Shown here in pieces: positions 36,010 through 45,298 of a stretch of DNA of 64,000 bases. The stretch's first letter is position 1. The number at the start of each line of letters is the position of its first letter. Source of the DNA: Gemmataceae bacterium (GTDB lineage: Bacteria > Planctomycetota > Planctomycetia > Gemmatales > Gemmataceae); NCBI GenBank assembly GCA_009692005.1, contig SHZZ01000001.1:62001-126000 (forward strand), read 5' to 3'. Position numbers and translations under genes: made by a program. The notes below the pieces were generated by a model, which was not told the origin of the DNA, ran no database searches, and saw nothing but the letters and a program-made list of their open reading frames with translations.

Positions 36010-37695
36010 ATGGAACACACCATCACGCCAGCTGAAAAATCCCCGGTGATGCTGCCTCCGCGCAAAGATGGGAAAACGCTTTCCGGCGTTCTGTTAACCC
36101 TTTTGCTTGCCGCGGGAGTATTTGCTGCGGCCTGGTGGTTTACCCGCGCAAACCCAAAGAACGCGCTGGCCGCCATTGAAACGCAAAAACCTGCGGTAAA
36201 AGGAAAAGAGGAAGAAGATAAAGCTGGCCCCAAGGCCCCCGAACTTGATGGAGGCGTGGCTTGGCTCAACACATCTAAACCCATTCGCATGGCTGACTTG
36301 AAGGGCAAAGTCGTTGTCCTGGATTTCTGGACCCTCTGCTGCATCAATTGCATCCACACCCTGCCCGGCCTGGCGAAATTGGAGAAAAAATACCCCAACG
36401 AACTGGTCGTTATTGGCGTTCATTCCGCCAAGTTCGACAACGAGCGGGACACAGAGAGCATTCGCAAAGCCATTCTCCGCTATGAAATCAAACACCCGGT
36501 GGTCAACGATGCCAACATGGAGATTTGGCGAAACTACGGGGTAAGATCATGGCCGAGCCTGTATTTGATCGACCCGGAAGGAGTGCTGGTGGCGCGGGGA
36601 TCAGGAGAAGGGCTGCACGAAGCGCTGGATGATGCCATCGGCAAGCTTATCGTGACCCACAGGGAGAAAAAGACCCTGATTTCCAAACCGGTGGATTTTG
36701 GCCTGGCCGCTGAGAAAACCCAATCGCCGCTTTTCTTCCCCGGGAAGGTTCTCGCAGATGCCAAATCCAACCGCCTCTTTATTGCCGACAGCACCAACCA
36801 TCGCCTGGTGATTACCGACCTGGGCGGAAACAAGTTGGCCATTGTTGGCCAAGTCGGCAAACCAGGCTTCAAAGATGGTTCCTTCGACCAGGCTCTCTTC
36901 GATGACCCCCAGGGCATGGCCTTGGATGGGGAATTTTTGTATGTCGCTGACCGCAAAAATCACTCGATCCGACTTTTGGATTTGCAAAAGAAAACCGTGT
37001 CCACTCTGGCCGGCACCGGGCAGCAAGGCCACGACCGCGACCGAGGTGGCCCTGCCGACAAAGTCAGTTTAAACAGCCCGTGGGATCTTTTTCTTCAAGG
37101 GGAAAAGCTCTTTATCGCGCTCGCCGGGCACCACCAGATCTGGACCCTTGACTTGAAAAAGAAAATACTCACCCCCTTTGCCGGCGATGGCCGGGAAACT
37201 CTCCGTGATGGGCCGCTGCCCAATTCCTGTTTTGCTCAACCCAGCGGTCTGGCCAGCGACGGGAAAAACTTGTTCGTCGCCGACAGCGAAGTCAGCGCCA
37301 TCCGCTCGGTTCCCTTGGATGGGGAAGGAAAGGTCAGTACGATCGTCGGTTTGGATTTGTTTGAGTTTGGCGATGTCGATGGCATCGGAGACAAGGTCCG
37401 ATTGCAACACGCGCTTGGCGTGGCCTGGCACGAAGGCCTTATTTATGTAGCGGATACTTATAATAGCAAGATTAAGACGCTTGATCCTAAAACCCGTGAA
37501 AGCAAAACTTTCCTGGGCGGCAGCAAGGATGGCTGGGTGGGTGGCGGATTATTCAACGAGCCAGCCGGCATCAGTATTTCCGGCGGAAAAATCTTTGTCG
37601 CCGACACCAATGCTCACCGCATTCAGGTAATTGATCTGAAAACAAAATCAGTTAGCACTTTGAGCTTAAAGGGTGTTCCACAGGTGACGCGGTAA
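36010..37695 (+). CDS. Membrane-anchored thioredoxin-like and NHL-repeat protein (NHLRC2-like)
   Basis: The 561-residue protein has one N-terminal transmembrane helix (about residues 27-46, L-L-T-L-L-L-A-A-G-V-F). A thioredoxin/TlpA-like domain at about 75-205 carries the redox motif W107-T-L-C-C-I-N-C114, so the C-x-x-C pair is Cys111/Cys114. An NHL beta-propeller fills about 225-555, with repeats such as L-F-I-A-D-S-T-N-H-R, L-Y-V-A-D-R-K-N-H-S, I-Y-V-A-D-T-Y-N-S-K and I-F-V-A-D-T-N-A-H-R. The same architecture is known from animal NHLRC2. It should face the periplasm. The DsbD-like reductase follows 37 bases downstream and is a likely electron donor. Confidence 0.9.
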   Translation: MEHTITPAEKSPVMLPPRKDGKTLSGVLLTLLLAAGVFAAAWWFTRANPKNALAAIETQKPAVKGKEEEDKAGPKAPELDGGVAWLNTSKPIRMADLKGKVVVLDFWTLCCINCIHTLPGLAKLEKKYPNELVVIGVHSAKFDNERDTESIRKAILRYEIKHPVVNDANMEIWRNYGVRSWPSLYLIDPEGVLVARGSGEGLHEALDDAIGKLIVTHREKKTLISKPVDFGLAAEKTQSPLFFPGKVLADAKSNRLFIADSTNHRLVITDLGGNKLAIVGQVGKPGFKDGSFDQALFDDPQGMALDGEFLYVADRKNHSIRLLDLQKKTVSTLAGTGQQGHDRDRGGPADKVSLNSPWDLFLQGEKLFIALAGHHQIWTLDLKKKILTPFAGDGRETLRDGPLPNSCFAQPSGLASDGKNLFVADSEVSAIRSVPLDGEGKVSTIVGLDLFEFGDVDGIGDKVRLQHALGVAWHEGLIYVADTYNSKIKTLDPKTRESKTFLGGSKDGWVGGGLFNEPAGISISGGKIFVADTNAHRIQVIDLKTKSVSTLSLKGVPQVTR

Positions 37696-37732
37696 GGGTT
37701 TCTTCGAGGTAAGAATTTTACGGAAATTTGGC

Positions 37733-39820
37733 ATGGCAAAAAGGAACCTGACCCGCGTTACTCATTGGATAGCCCTGGGGATTCTTTTTTTACTTTTTGC
37801 TTCTGGCAGGGCGTTTTCCCAGGAATTCGCTCCACCTGCCCTTGCTGACCGCGTCGATATCAAAATTACTCTCCAGCCTGCCGACCCGTTTTCCGATGGG
37901 AACAAAAGCAATGCCAAGGAACTCCAGGTCAGGCGGGGGGAGATTTTTTCCCTGGTCGTCCAAGGGGCTCCCAAACCAGGGTTTCACACCTACCCCATTA
38001 CCCAGCGCGGCGAAGAACAAGACGAAGCCGGGCTTTCGATTCTGGAAATCAAGGCGAATGCTTACTTCAAGCCCTTATTCCCCATTCAGGAAAGCCAACC
38101 GGAATGGAAGGACGGGGGGAAAGGTGTTGGCTTTTACCTGGAACACGAAAAACCATTCACCTGGGTGCAGGAGGTTTTTGTTAAAGAAGACGCCAAGCCA
38201 GGCAAGGAAAATTTGAAATTACACATCAGGTTGCAAGCGTGCGATAGCAAGTGTGTCTGGGGCGAATTGAATCTGGATATTCCGGTTGAAATCACCAAAG
38301 CCGACGCCATTCAACCTTCGGCGGAAGAATTGGCCCGGGTTAATAAGCCAGCTTCCAAGGCGAAAGTGTTACCCGTGCCCGGAAGTCAGGTAGGGAAGCC
38401 GCAGGAGCCTGGCGCCAAGGGAAAGTCCGGCGCCGCCGATGGCTATCTTGCCTTTGCTTTGCAAGGAATGTTTTGGGGCGCCATTTCCCTGGTCACTCCT
38501 TGCGTGTTCCCCATGATCCCTATCACCGTGAGTTATTTCCTCAAGCAATCGGAAAAAACTCACCACCGGCCGGTGGCCATGGCCCTGATCTACAGTTTCA
38601 CGATTATTGTTGTTTTGACTTTTTCCGCCGTGGCTTTGCTTTCGTTCTTTAGGTTGCTAAGCGTTCACCCGGCGATGAACTTTGGCCTGGGCCTGCTGTT
38701 TGTCTTTTTTGCCCTGAGTCTGTTGGGAATGTACGACATTGAATTGCCCAGCGGGCTGGCACATTTTACCTCATCTCACCAAGGCCAGGGCGGGGTCCTG
38801 GGCACCATCTTTATGGCGCTCACTTTCACGGTAGTCAGTTTTGCCTGCGTGGCGCCTTTCCTGGGAGGGTTTGGCGGGACCGCCGCAGATAACAACCTTT
38901 CCTTCCTCCACCGCGTTATTGGGGGATTTGCCTTTTCCATCACTTTCGCCTCCCCGTTCTTTTTCCTGGCGCTGTTTCCTGGATTGTTAAAAAAGCTGCC
39001 CAAAAGCGGCAACTGGTTGAATAGTGTCAAAGTCGTAATGGGTTTCCTGGAACTTGCCGCAGCCGTTAAGTTCTTTCGCGCCGGTGAACTCGTCCTTTTG
39101 CCTGACCCCGTTTTGTTCACTTATGATTTCTCCATGGCCCTGACCGTGGTCTTGTCGGTCCTGTGCGGCATTTACCTCCTGGGATTCTTGCAACTACCCC
39201 ACGACACTCCACGGGAGCATGTCGGCGTGCCCAGCGTGGTGTTAGGGTGCCTTTTCATCTCCCTGGCTTTGTACTTGGCGCCTTCCCTGGTGCGCTTGAA
39301 TGAACATGGGCAGCGGGTTCGCCCGGCCGGCGCCGTCTTTGCCTGGGTCGATTCGTTCCTTTTACCCGAAGATACTGATGAACTTCCCTTCACGGGTAAT
39401 TTGAAAGAGGCGTTGGAAAAAGCCCGCAAACTTAACCAAATGGTCTTTATCGACTTCACCGGTGTCACTTGCACCAACTGCAAAATTAACGAGGCCAATG
39501 TCTTTCCTCTCCAGGGTGTGCAGGAATTGCTGAAAAAATATCTCCTGGTGCAGCTCTACACCGACCGAGTGCCTGATAAGTTCTATTCCGCCGAGGAGAG
39601 AGAGTCCTTTCGAGGTTCCGTAACCCGCCAGCGTGAGGATGCAGACAAAAACTTAAAGTTTCAAAAAGACAATTTCGACACGGAACAGTTGCCGCTTTAT
39701 GTCATTGTCCGCCCCGATGCGAGCCCCAAGGGCTTTGTGGAATTGAGCCGATACGAGGAAGGCAAAATTAACGATGTGTCGGCATTTGAACGGTTCCTTC
39801 GCCAGCCCCTGAAAAAGTAG
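37733..39820 (+). CDS. dsbD: DsbD-like thiol:disulfide interchange protein
   Basis: The protein carries electrons from cytoplasmic thioredoxin across the inner membrane to periplasmic disulfides. The 695-residue product has a signal peptide, then an N-terminal periplasmic domain with a cysteine pair Cys170/Cys174 (A-C-D-S-K-C). About eight membrane segments follow, with the CcdA-type cysteines in V-T-P-C-V-F-P-M-I-P and S-F-A-C-V-A-P-F-L. The C-terminal thioredoxin-like domain has Cys580-T-N-Cys583 (F-T-G-V-T-C-T-N-C). All three redox pairs are therefore present. It is likely co-transcribed with the thioredoxin-NHL gene upstream and the DUF2007 gene downstream. Confidence 0.92.
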   Translation: MAKRNLTRVTHWIALGILFLLFASGRAFSQEFAPPALADRVDIKITLQPADPFSDGNKSNAKELQVRRGEIFSLVVQGAPKPGFHTYPITQRGEEQDEAGLSILEIKANAYFKPLFPIQESQPEWKDGGKGVGFYLEHEKPFTWVQEVFVKEDAKPGKENLKLHIRLQACDSKCVWGELNLDIPVEITKADAIQPSAEELARVNKPASKAKVLPVPGSQVGKPQEPGAKGKSGAADGYLAFALQGMFWGAISLVTPCVFPMIPITVSYFLKQSEKTHHRPVAMALIYSFTIIVVLTFSAVALLSFFRLLSVHPAMNFGLGLLFVFFALSLLGMYDIELPSGLAHFTSSHQGQGGVLGTIFMALTFTVVSFACVAPFLGGFGGTAADNNLSFLHRVIGGFAFSITFASPFFFLALFPGLLKKLPKSGNWLNSVKVVMGFLELAAAVKFFRAGELVLLPDPVLFTYDFSMALTVVLSVLCGIYLLGFLQLPHDTPREHVGVPSVVLGCLFISLALYLAPSLVRLNEHGQRVRPAGAVFAWVDSFLLPEDTDELPFTGNLKEALEKARKLNQMVFIDFTGVTCTNCKINEANVFPLQGVQELLKKYLLVQLYTDRVPDKFYSAEERESFRGSVTRQREDADKNLKFQKDNFDTEQLPLYVIVRPDASPKGFVELSRYEEGKINDVSAFERFLRQPLKK

Positions 39821-39836
39821 CGGCCGGAGGGCGGTC

Positions 39837-40079
39837 TTGGAAAAAAGGTTCGTCAAAGTTTGTCATCATCCTAACCAGTCTTTCGCAGGCATGGTTTGCA
39901 GTCTGTTGGAAGAGAATGAATTTCACCCCTTGAAGCTGGAATACTCATCGCATATTTCGCTGGCCGGAGGTCGCCAGGGGTATTTCATTGAATTGCCGGT
40001 GGAGGAAGCCGCCCTGGCCCGGAAAATGCTAGAGGAAAATGACTTGGGAAAATTTGTCGTGCCTGATGAAACGGCTTAA
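39837..40079 (+). CDS. DUF2007 family small protein
   Basis: The 80-residue protein matches the DUF2007 (putative signal-transducing) pattern. An N-terminal strand (K-V-C-H-H-P-N) is followed by a helix (A-G-M-V-C-S-L-L-E-E-N-E-F), then V-E-E-A-A-L-A-R-K-M-L-E-E-N. These small ferredoxin-like-fold proteins have no established biochemical role. The start is TTG at 39837, with GGAGG six bases before it. It is 16 bases downstream of the dsbD stop and thus probably the last gene of the redox group. Confidence 0.8.
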   Translation: MEKRFVKVCHHPNQSFAGMVCSLLEENEFHPLKLEYSSHISLAGGRQGYFIELPVEEAALARKMLEENDLGKFVVPDETA

Positions 40080-40263
40080 CCCATTTGGGAAAATCAATCG
40101 GGACTCCGCCTGATCTTATTTAGGGTGGTGAGCGACGGTGAAAACCAAGTAGGCGCTGTCGCTGCGGCTTGGCTAGTTTTCAATTATTTCTTTCAGTTAA
40201 TGCAAAACACCATTATGCTTGAAGAAGTTTTGGTTCAGGCAATCTTGTTCAAAGGGGAAAACC

Positions 40264-41205
40264 ATGCGGAGGTTTGCCTTTACATTAATTGAACTCCTGG
40301 TGGTGATTGCCATTCTCATTGGGCTGTTGTTGCCAACCTTTTAAAAGGTTCGCGAAGCCGCTTCTCGGGCCAAATGCGCCAATAACCTCAAACAGTGGGG
40401 GGTTGGCGTTTCACAATTTCCACGACACGAACAAGATGTTCCCGTTTTTCACCCAGGTCATTCCCAACCGCCAAAATTGGGCCCCTTTTGTCATGCCCTA
40501 CCTCGAACAGGGGAATCTCGTAAGAGGTTACGACTTGAATACCCACTGGTACAACGCCCCAACTCTGGCTGTCACCCAGAATTCCCTGCCGATTTTTTCC
40601 TGCCCCAGCGATCGGCCACGGGCGATGTGGACCGACCAGGCCGGTTATGTTTCGGCGCGGGCCAATTATCTGGTCTGCTATGGCAATGTAACATTTGGCA
40701 ACAATTTGATCGGCCCGGGTCGGGGGGGGTTTGGCTGTTCTGAAATCAGCAACGCCGCTGGCAACCAGTTTAAACCCTACCAAACCCAAATGAATCACAT
40801 CACCGACGGATTGTCCAATACCCTGTTGCTTTCGGAAGTTATCGTGGCCAGGCTCGACAACAACCAGAACGGCGCAGGCACTTGGCAAAATGGCGATTTT
40901 CGCGGGCACATTTGGCACGATGCCACCATGTCCTCCCCCAGCCATTGCCCTAACATTTTCATGACCATCAACGGGCCCAACAGTTCCGTGCCCGATAACG
41001 CCCTTTGCGGTATTATGCCGAACAACGATCCGCTAATGCCCTGTGTCAACAGCGGCGCCACCAACCGGGTCAACACAGCACGCATTCTGGCGGTGTTAAT
41101 GGCATTAATGCCGACGGTTCCACTCGCTTCTTTTCCAATGGCATCAACCTGGCCGCCTGGCGAGCCATGGGAACAATGGATAGCGGCGAGGTTTTCTCGG
41201 AGTAA
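40264..41205 (+). pseudogene. Broken DUF1559 prepilin-like protein gene
   Basis: The reading frame starts with a type IV pilin-like N-terminus (F-A-F-T-L-I-E-L-L-V-V-I-A-I), the methylation and helix motif of DUF1559 proteins. A stop (TAA, 40342-40344) then falls where Gln is expected before K-V-R-E-A-A-S-R-A-K. The frame next shifts by +1 in a run of six G residues (40397-40402) to give L-A-F-H-N-F-H-D-T-N. A second shift near 41065-41085 restores the family C-terminus H-S-G-G-V-N, D-G-S-T-R-F and W-R-A-M-G-T, ending at 41205. Three separate lesions make expression of a full product impossible. Sequencing error at the G run cannot be excluded for one of them. DUF1559 genes are highly multiplied in Planctomycetota. 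A lipoprotein gene follows two bases later. Confidence 0.85.
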
Positions 41206-41207
41206 CA

Positions 41208-41612
41208 ATGAAAAGCCAGTTTTATGGGCTCTCACTCGTGTTTCTCACTGCATTCCTGGGCGGGTGTGTCGATGGGTTTGGACCCGTGAATGGAACTATT
41301 CATTTCGATGGCCAGCCAGTAAAAGCAGGAAGCATCACCTTTGTCAAAACCGAAGGGGGTTTGGCGCGAGAAGGCGCGGTTATCGAGAATGGGATTTTTC
41401 GGGCTCGCCTGCAGCCGGGCAAGTATTTGGTTGGCAAAAGGAAACAGAAGGGGTTCGATGGAAAAGGCGAAGAGGTGGATCTCACGGAGGAGCTGTTCCC
41501 GGACCGGTTCAATAGCAAAACGGAATTAACCCAGGTAATCATTTCTGGATTGAATACCATCAATTTGAAATTGGAAAGCAAAAGTAAGAACCAAAAGGTT
41601 TCAGGACCTTAA
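41208..41612 (+). CDS. Small lipoprotein paired with the DUF1559 gene
   Basis: The 134-residue protein has a lipoprotein signal with the lipobox L-G-G-C (Cys21). A compact beta-sandwich domain follows, with G-T-I-H-F-D-G-Q-P-V-K-A-G-S-I-T-F and G-I-F-R-A-R-L-Q-P-G-K-Y-L-V. This resembles carboxypeptidase-regulatory-like domains that follow DUF1559 genes in planctomycete genomes. Its ATG is two bases after the DUF1559 stop, so it was once translationally coupled to a gene that is now broken. Its own frame is intact. Function is unknown; it is probably attached to a membrane on the periplasmic or outer side. Confidence 0.82.
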   Translation: MKSQFYGLSLVFLTAFLGGCVDGFGPVNGTIHFDGQPVKAGSITFVKTEGGLAREGAVIENGIFRARLQPGKYLVGKRKQKGFDGKGEEVDLTEELFPDRFNSKTELTQVIISGLNTINLKLESKSKNQKVSGP

Positions 41613-41738
41613 TTCGCAGTCTAAATAGGGCCTGCAATTTTTTTGCCTATCGAATCGGTTTTTTGCTCCTTGACTCCATCCCTTTCCCACCCCAGAATCT
41701 GAACCAGATTATCTCATCCCTTTCAACGGAGTCCCGTC

Positions 41739-43223
41739 ATGGCCACCGAAGCCGCAAGCAAACCCAGGGTTCAAGCTCCCAAAGTTCAGAACCAGAAAAT
41801 GTGGATCGGTGGCAAGTGGGTTCCCAGCGCCTCGGGAAAAACCTTTGCCACTTTGAATCCCGCCACGGGCCAGGAAATTTGCCAGGTGGCCGAGGGAGAC
41901 AAAGTCGATGTCGACATGGCAGTTTTGGCGGCTCGAAAGGCGTTTGAGGAAGGACCCTGGAAAAAGATGTCCGCTGCTGAACGCGGCCGTCTTTTGAACA
42001 AGTTGGCCGACCTGATGGAAAAAAACCTTCATGAATTGGCTGCATTGGAATCGTTGGACAATGGCAAGCCCTTGAATGATGCCATTAATGCGGACCTGCC
42101 ATTAAGCATCAAGGCCTACCGTTATTACGCTGGCTGGTGCGACAAAAACCATGGCAAAACCATTCCCGTGGAAGGGGATTATTTCTGCTACACGAAACAT
42201 GAACCCGTTGGCGTTGTGGGTCAGATCATTCCCTGGAATTTTCCCCTGCTGATGGTGGCTTGGAAATGGGCCCCTGCCCTGGCCATGGGTTGCACCGTGG
42301 TTTTGAAGCCCGCGGAACAAACGCCCCTGACCGCCTTGCGCATGGGCGAGTTGGCCCTGGAGGCGGGAATCCCGGAAGGAGTGGTCAATATAGTGCCTGG
42401 GTTTGGCCCCACCGCCGGAGCAGCGATCAGTTCGCACATGGATATCGACAAGGTGGCTTTCACGGGTGAGGGCAAGACGGGGCAGTTGGTGATGGAATCT
42501 GCGGCGAAGAGTAATTTGAAACGGGTGAGCCTGGAACTTGGGGGAAAAAGCCCGAATGTGGTATTTGCTGACGCCGACATTGATGCCGCGGTGAATGGCG
42601 CTTACTTCGGCCTGTTTTTCAATCAGGGGCAGTGTTGTTGTGCTGGCAGCAGGTTGTTTGTTGAAGAGAAAATCCACGATGCTTTTGTGGAGAAATTAGT
42701 GGCCCGGGCGAAAATACAACAAGTAGGCGATCCGTTTGATCCCGCTACGACGCAAGGACCGCAAATATCGCAGGAGCAAATGGAGCGTATTTTAAGCTAC
42801 ATCGACGCCGGGAATTCCGAAGGGGCCAAAATGCTCACCGGGGGAAAACGAGTAGGCGACAAGGGCTATTTCGTCCAGCCAACGATTTTTTCAGGAGTGC
42901 AAGACGGGATGAAAATCGCCCGGGAAGAAATCTTTGGCCCCGTGATGAATATTTTGAAGTTCAAAAATATTGATGAGGTTATTCAGCGGGGGAACAAAAC
43001 CTTTTACGGACTTGCTGCCGCGGTTTGGACCCGGGACATCAACAAAGCTCACCGGATGGCGAACAGTTTGCGCGCCGGGACGGTCTGGATCAATTGTTAT
43101 GATGTCTTTGACGCGGCGGCTCCCTTTGGCGGCTTCAAGATGAGTGGGATCGGGCGCGAGTTGGGCGAGTACGCCCTGTCCATGTATTCGGAAGTCAAAA
43201 CGGTCTATATCAACTTGGGGTAA
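41739..43223 (+). CDS. Aldehyde dehydrogenase (NAD-dependent family)
   Basis: The 494-residue enzyme oxidises an aldehyde to the acid with NAD(P). All family landmarks are present: the substrate/cofactor loop P-W-N-F-P-L-L near residue 167, the cofactor-site [17 protein letters not shown], the general base Glu in L-E-L-G-G-K-S-P-N, and the catalytic Cys in [11 protein letters not shown]. It resembles the ALDH1/2 and betaine-aldehyde type, but the substrate cannot be set from sequence. The ATG is preceded by an ACGGAG-like site. It is cytoplasmic and transcribed alone. Confidence 0.95.
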   Translation: MATEAASKPRVQAPKVQNQKMWIGGKWVPSASGKTFATLNPATGQEICQVAEGDKVDVDMAVLAARKAFEEGPWKKMSAAERGRLLNKLADLMEKNLHELAALESLDNGKPLNDAINADLPLSIKAYRYYAGWCDKNHGKTIPVEGDYFCYTKHEPVGVVGQIIPWNFPLLMVAWKWAPALAMGCTVVLKPAEQTPLTALRMGELALEAGIPEGVVNIVPGFGPTAGAAISSHMDIDKVAFTGEGKTGQLVMESAAKSNLKRVSLELGGKSPNVVFADADIDAAVNGAYFGLFFNQGQCCCAGSRLFVEEKIHDAFVEKLVARAKIQQVGDPFDPATTQGPQISQEQMERILSYIDAGNSEGAKMLTGGKRVGDKGYFVQPTIFSGVQDGMKIAREEIFGPVMNILKFKNIDEVIQRGNKTFYGLAAAVWTRDINKAHRMANSLRAGTVWINCYDVFDAAAPFGGFKMSGIGRELGEYALSMYSEVKTVYINLG

Positions 43224-43336
43224 CTGGGTGAGCCCAGGCTGCGGATTCGGCCTTTTCTCTTTTTTAATTGCCATGCTATAAATGCATCGGATTGGGCATG
43301 GGTATTGTTTTCACCCGATTCTCAGAGAAATGGGCC

Positions 43337-44134
43337 ATGGCACGATTATTTTGCATTATCCTGGTGTTCCTGTCGCCAGGGGCCGTGGCCTGGGGGCAAG
43401 GGGCGGCCCAGCCACCAGTGGCGAACACGCCTCCTTCGGCCAACAATTCCAATGCCCAGTTAATGCAATACCTTCTCCGCTGGGAGCAGGAAATGCACAA
43501 AATCCAAACCTTGGTGGCTCAGCTCAAGTATGTCGAGAAGGATAAAACTTTCGAGACTACCAAAACTTTACTCGGGATGGCGCGCTTCAAGAAAGCTGGG
43601 GTTGGCGCCAATGCGGTCAGCCTGGCAAGTTTGGAATTGCGTAAAGAAGGCAGAAGCGAGTTGGAAAAGCGGTTTGTCGCCACGGGAAACTATCTTTACC
43701 AGGTTCTTTTTGAAAGCAAAGAAATCCGCGCGTTTGAATTGCCCAAACCGAAGCCCGGGCAGGTCGCCGAGGATAGTTTCATGTCGTTCCTTTTCGGCAT
43801 GAAAGCGGAGGAAGCGATGAAGCGGTATAATATGCGTCTGGTTAAGGAAGACCAATACTATTTTTATGTGGAGATTTTTCCGCGCAACCCTGCCGACCGG
43901 GCCGATTTTCAACGGGCCCGGGTGGTATTCAACAAGCATAATTACCTGCCGCGGCAGCTATGGTTCGAGCAACCCAACGGCTCCGAGGTGACTTGGGATA
44001 TTCCCAAGATCGAACCCAATGTTCAAATCGATCGGGCGGAATTCGATCCGCCCCGCGCACCCCAGGGATGGAAGTTCATTCAAGAACCGCTGGCGCAGCA
44101 GGGGCAGCCTCGAATCGTGCGGCCGAATAATTAA
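43337..44134 (+). CDS. TIGR03009-type secreted protein
   Basis: The 265-residue product has a signal peptide (A-R-L-F-C-I-I-L-V-F-L-S-P-G-A-V-A-W-G). A Pro/Asn-rich linker follows, then an outer-membrane-lipoprotein-sorting-like (LolA-like) beta domain with L-L-R-W-E-Q-E-M-H-K-I-Q-T-L near residue 45. F-E-L-P-K-P-K-P, F-L-F-G-M-K-A-E-E-A and R-V-V-F-N-K-H-N-Y-L-P-R-Q-L-W match the planctomycete family TIGR03009. Its role is not established. The ATG at 43337 starts the signal peptide; upstream ATGs at 43268 and 43298 add a segment without signal logic. It stands alone between aldehyde dehydrogenase and the NYN gene. Confidence 0.8.
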   Translation: MARLFCIILVFLSPGAVAWGQGAAQPPVANTPPSANNSNAQLMQYLLRWEQEMHKIQTLVAQLKYVEKDKTFETTKTLLGMARFKKAGVGANAVSLASLELRKEGRSELEKRFVATGNYLYQVLFESKEIRAFELPKPKPGQVAEDSFMSFLFGMKAEEAMKRYNMRLVKEDQYYFYVEIFPRNPADRADFQRARVVFNKHNYLPRQLWFEQPNGSEVTWDIPKIEPNVQIDRAEFDPPRAPQGWKFIQEPLAQQGQPRIVRPNN

Positions 44135-44275
44135 TTCTCGCTGACCATTTTTATGTTTTGGGTTTGGCCATTTTTTAGGTCGGGGAATTCTTTGAACTAT
44201 CCTTTCTTCCCAGGGCGGGGTTGGCTAAGCTGAAGCATAGATTGGTGAGTTAGACCCTTTGGTGTTCATGAGGAA

Positions 44276-45274
44276 ATGCAAGTGGTAGTAGACGGCGAAA
44301 GATCGTTGGCGGTGTTTATTGATTTTGAAAACTTGGCCTTGGGGTTCCCGGACCGCAGGGAAAAGTTTGATATTTCCCGTGTCCTGCGGCGTTTGGTGGA
44401 AAAAGGGAAAATCGTCTGCAAAAAAGCCTACGCTGATTGGAATCGTTTTGGCAATTACACTGCCATGCTGCATGAGTCGGCGATTGAGTTGACGGAAATC
44501 CCCCGGCGGGCCATGACGGGGAAAAACTCGGCTGATATCCGCTTGTGCGTCGATGCCATGGACCTGGCCTATTCCAAGGAACACATCGACACATTTGTCG
44601 TAGTTTCCGGCGACAGCGATTTTTCTCCCTTGGTTTCCAAATTGAAGGAATTGGGGAAGCATGTCATTGGTCTGGGCATGCAAGGATCGACATCGGAGTT
44701 GCTACGGGATAATTGCGACGAGTTTATTTATTACGAGGACCTGGAAACTCCCCAAGGGCAAATCCCGGACCTCGATCCGGCGCTTCCCGAAACCAGCAAA
44801 AAAGCTTTTGGACTCTTGCTGGACTCCTTACTGGCTTTGCGCCGTGAAAACAAGGAGATTTTGTGGTCCTCCATGGTGAAAGACACCATGAAACGCAAGA
44901 AACCCTCCTTCAACGAAACTTATCATGGTTACCGGACCTTTAGCGCCATGCTGGAAGACGCGGAGAAGAATGGGCTTTTGGAATTGGAAATGGACAGTCG
45001 TGGGCGAAGTTATATTGTTACGCGTTTTGGCGAAGAGTTGAAGGCGCCCCGGGTGTCGGCGAAAAGTAAAGTGGAAAACACACCCAGGCGCAGACGACTA
45101 ACCAAAACCACGGCAAGCTCGAAAGTTCCTGCAATCCAGGAAGTTGCTCTTGGCGCGCCAGCCGAGGGGCAGGACTTGAAAAAATCTCCTGTCCCAATCA
45201 CCTCTTTCACCCCTGCCGATGCCGAAATTCCCCCTCCAGGAGAATTGGACGACATCCTCTTTTCCAGGAAATAA
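44276..45274 (+). CDS. NYN-domain ribonuclease-like protein with OST-HTH/LOTUS domain
   Basis: The 332-residue protein joins a PIN-like NYN (DUF88/LabA-like) domain at about residues 8-155 to a LOTUS/OST-HTH winged helix at about 175-255. NYN acidic residues are in place: V-F-I-D-F-E-N-L, the D-I-R-L-C-V-D-A-M-D-L segment, and V-S-G-D-S-D-F-S-P-L. The LOTUS part shows W-S-S-M-V-K-D-T-M and F-N-E-T-Y-H-G-Y-R-T-F-S. A basic tail rich in Lys and Ser follows. NYN-LOTUS proteins are thought to bind and cleave RNA. It is 24 bases upstream of the protoporphyrinogen oxidase gene and may share its transcript. Confidence 0.87.
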   Translation: MQVVVDGERSLAVFIDFENLALGFPDRREKFDISRVLRRLVEKGKIVCKKAYADWNRFGNYTAMLHESAIELTEIPRRAMTGKNSADIRLCVDAMDLAYSKEHIDTFVVVSGDSDFSPLVSKLKELGKHVIGLGMQGSTSELLRDNCDEFIYYEDLETPQGQIPDLDPALPETSKKAFGLLLDSLLALRRENKEILWSSMVKDTMKRKKPSFNETYHGYRTFSAMLEDAEKNGLLELEMDSRGRSYIVTRFGEELKAPRVSAKSKVENTPRRRRLTKTTASSKVPAIQEVALGAPAEGQDLKKSPVPITSFTPADAEIPPPGELDDILFSRK

Positions 45275-45298
45275 AGTCAAAAGGAAAACTCTTCCACC

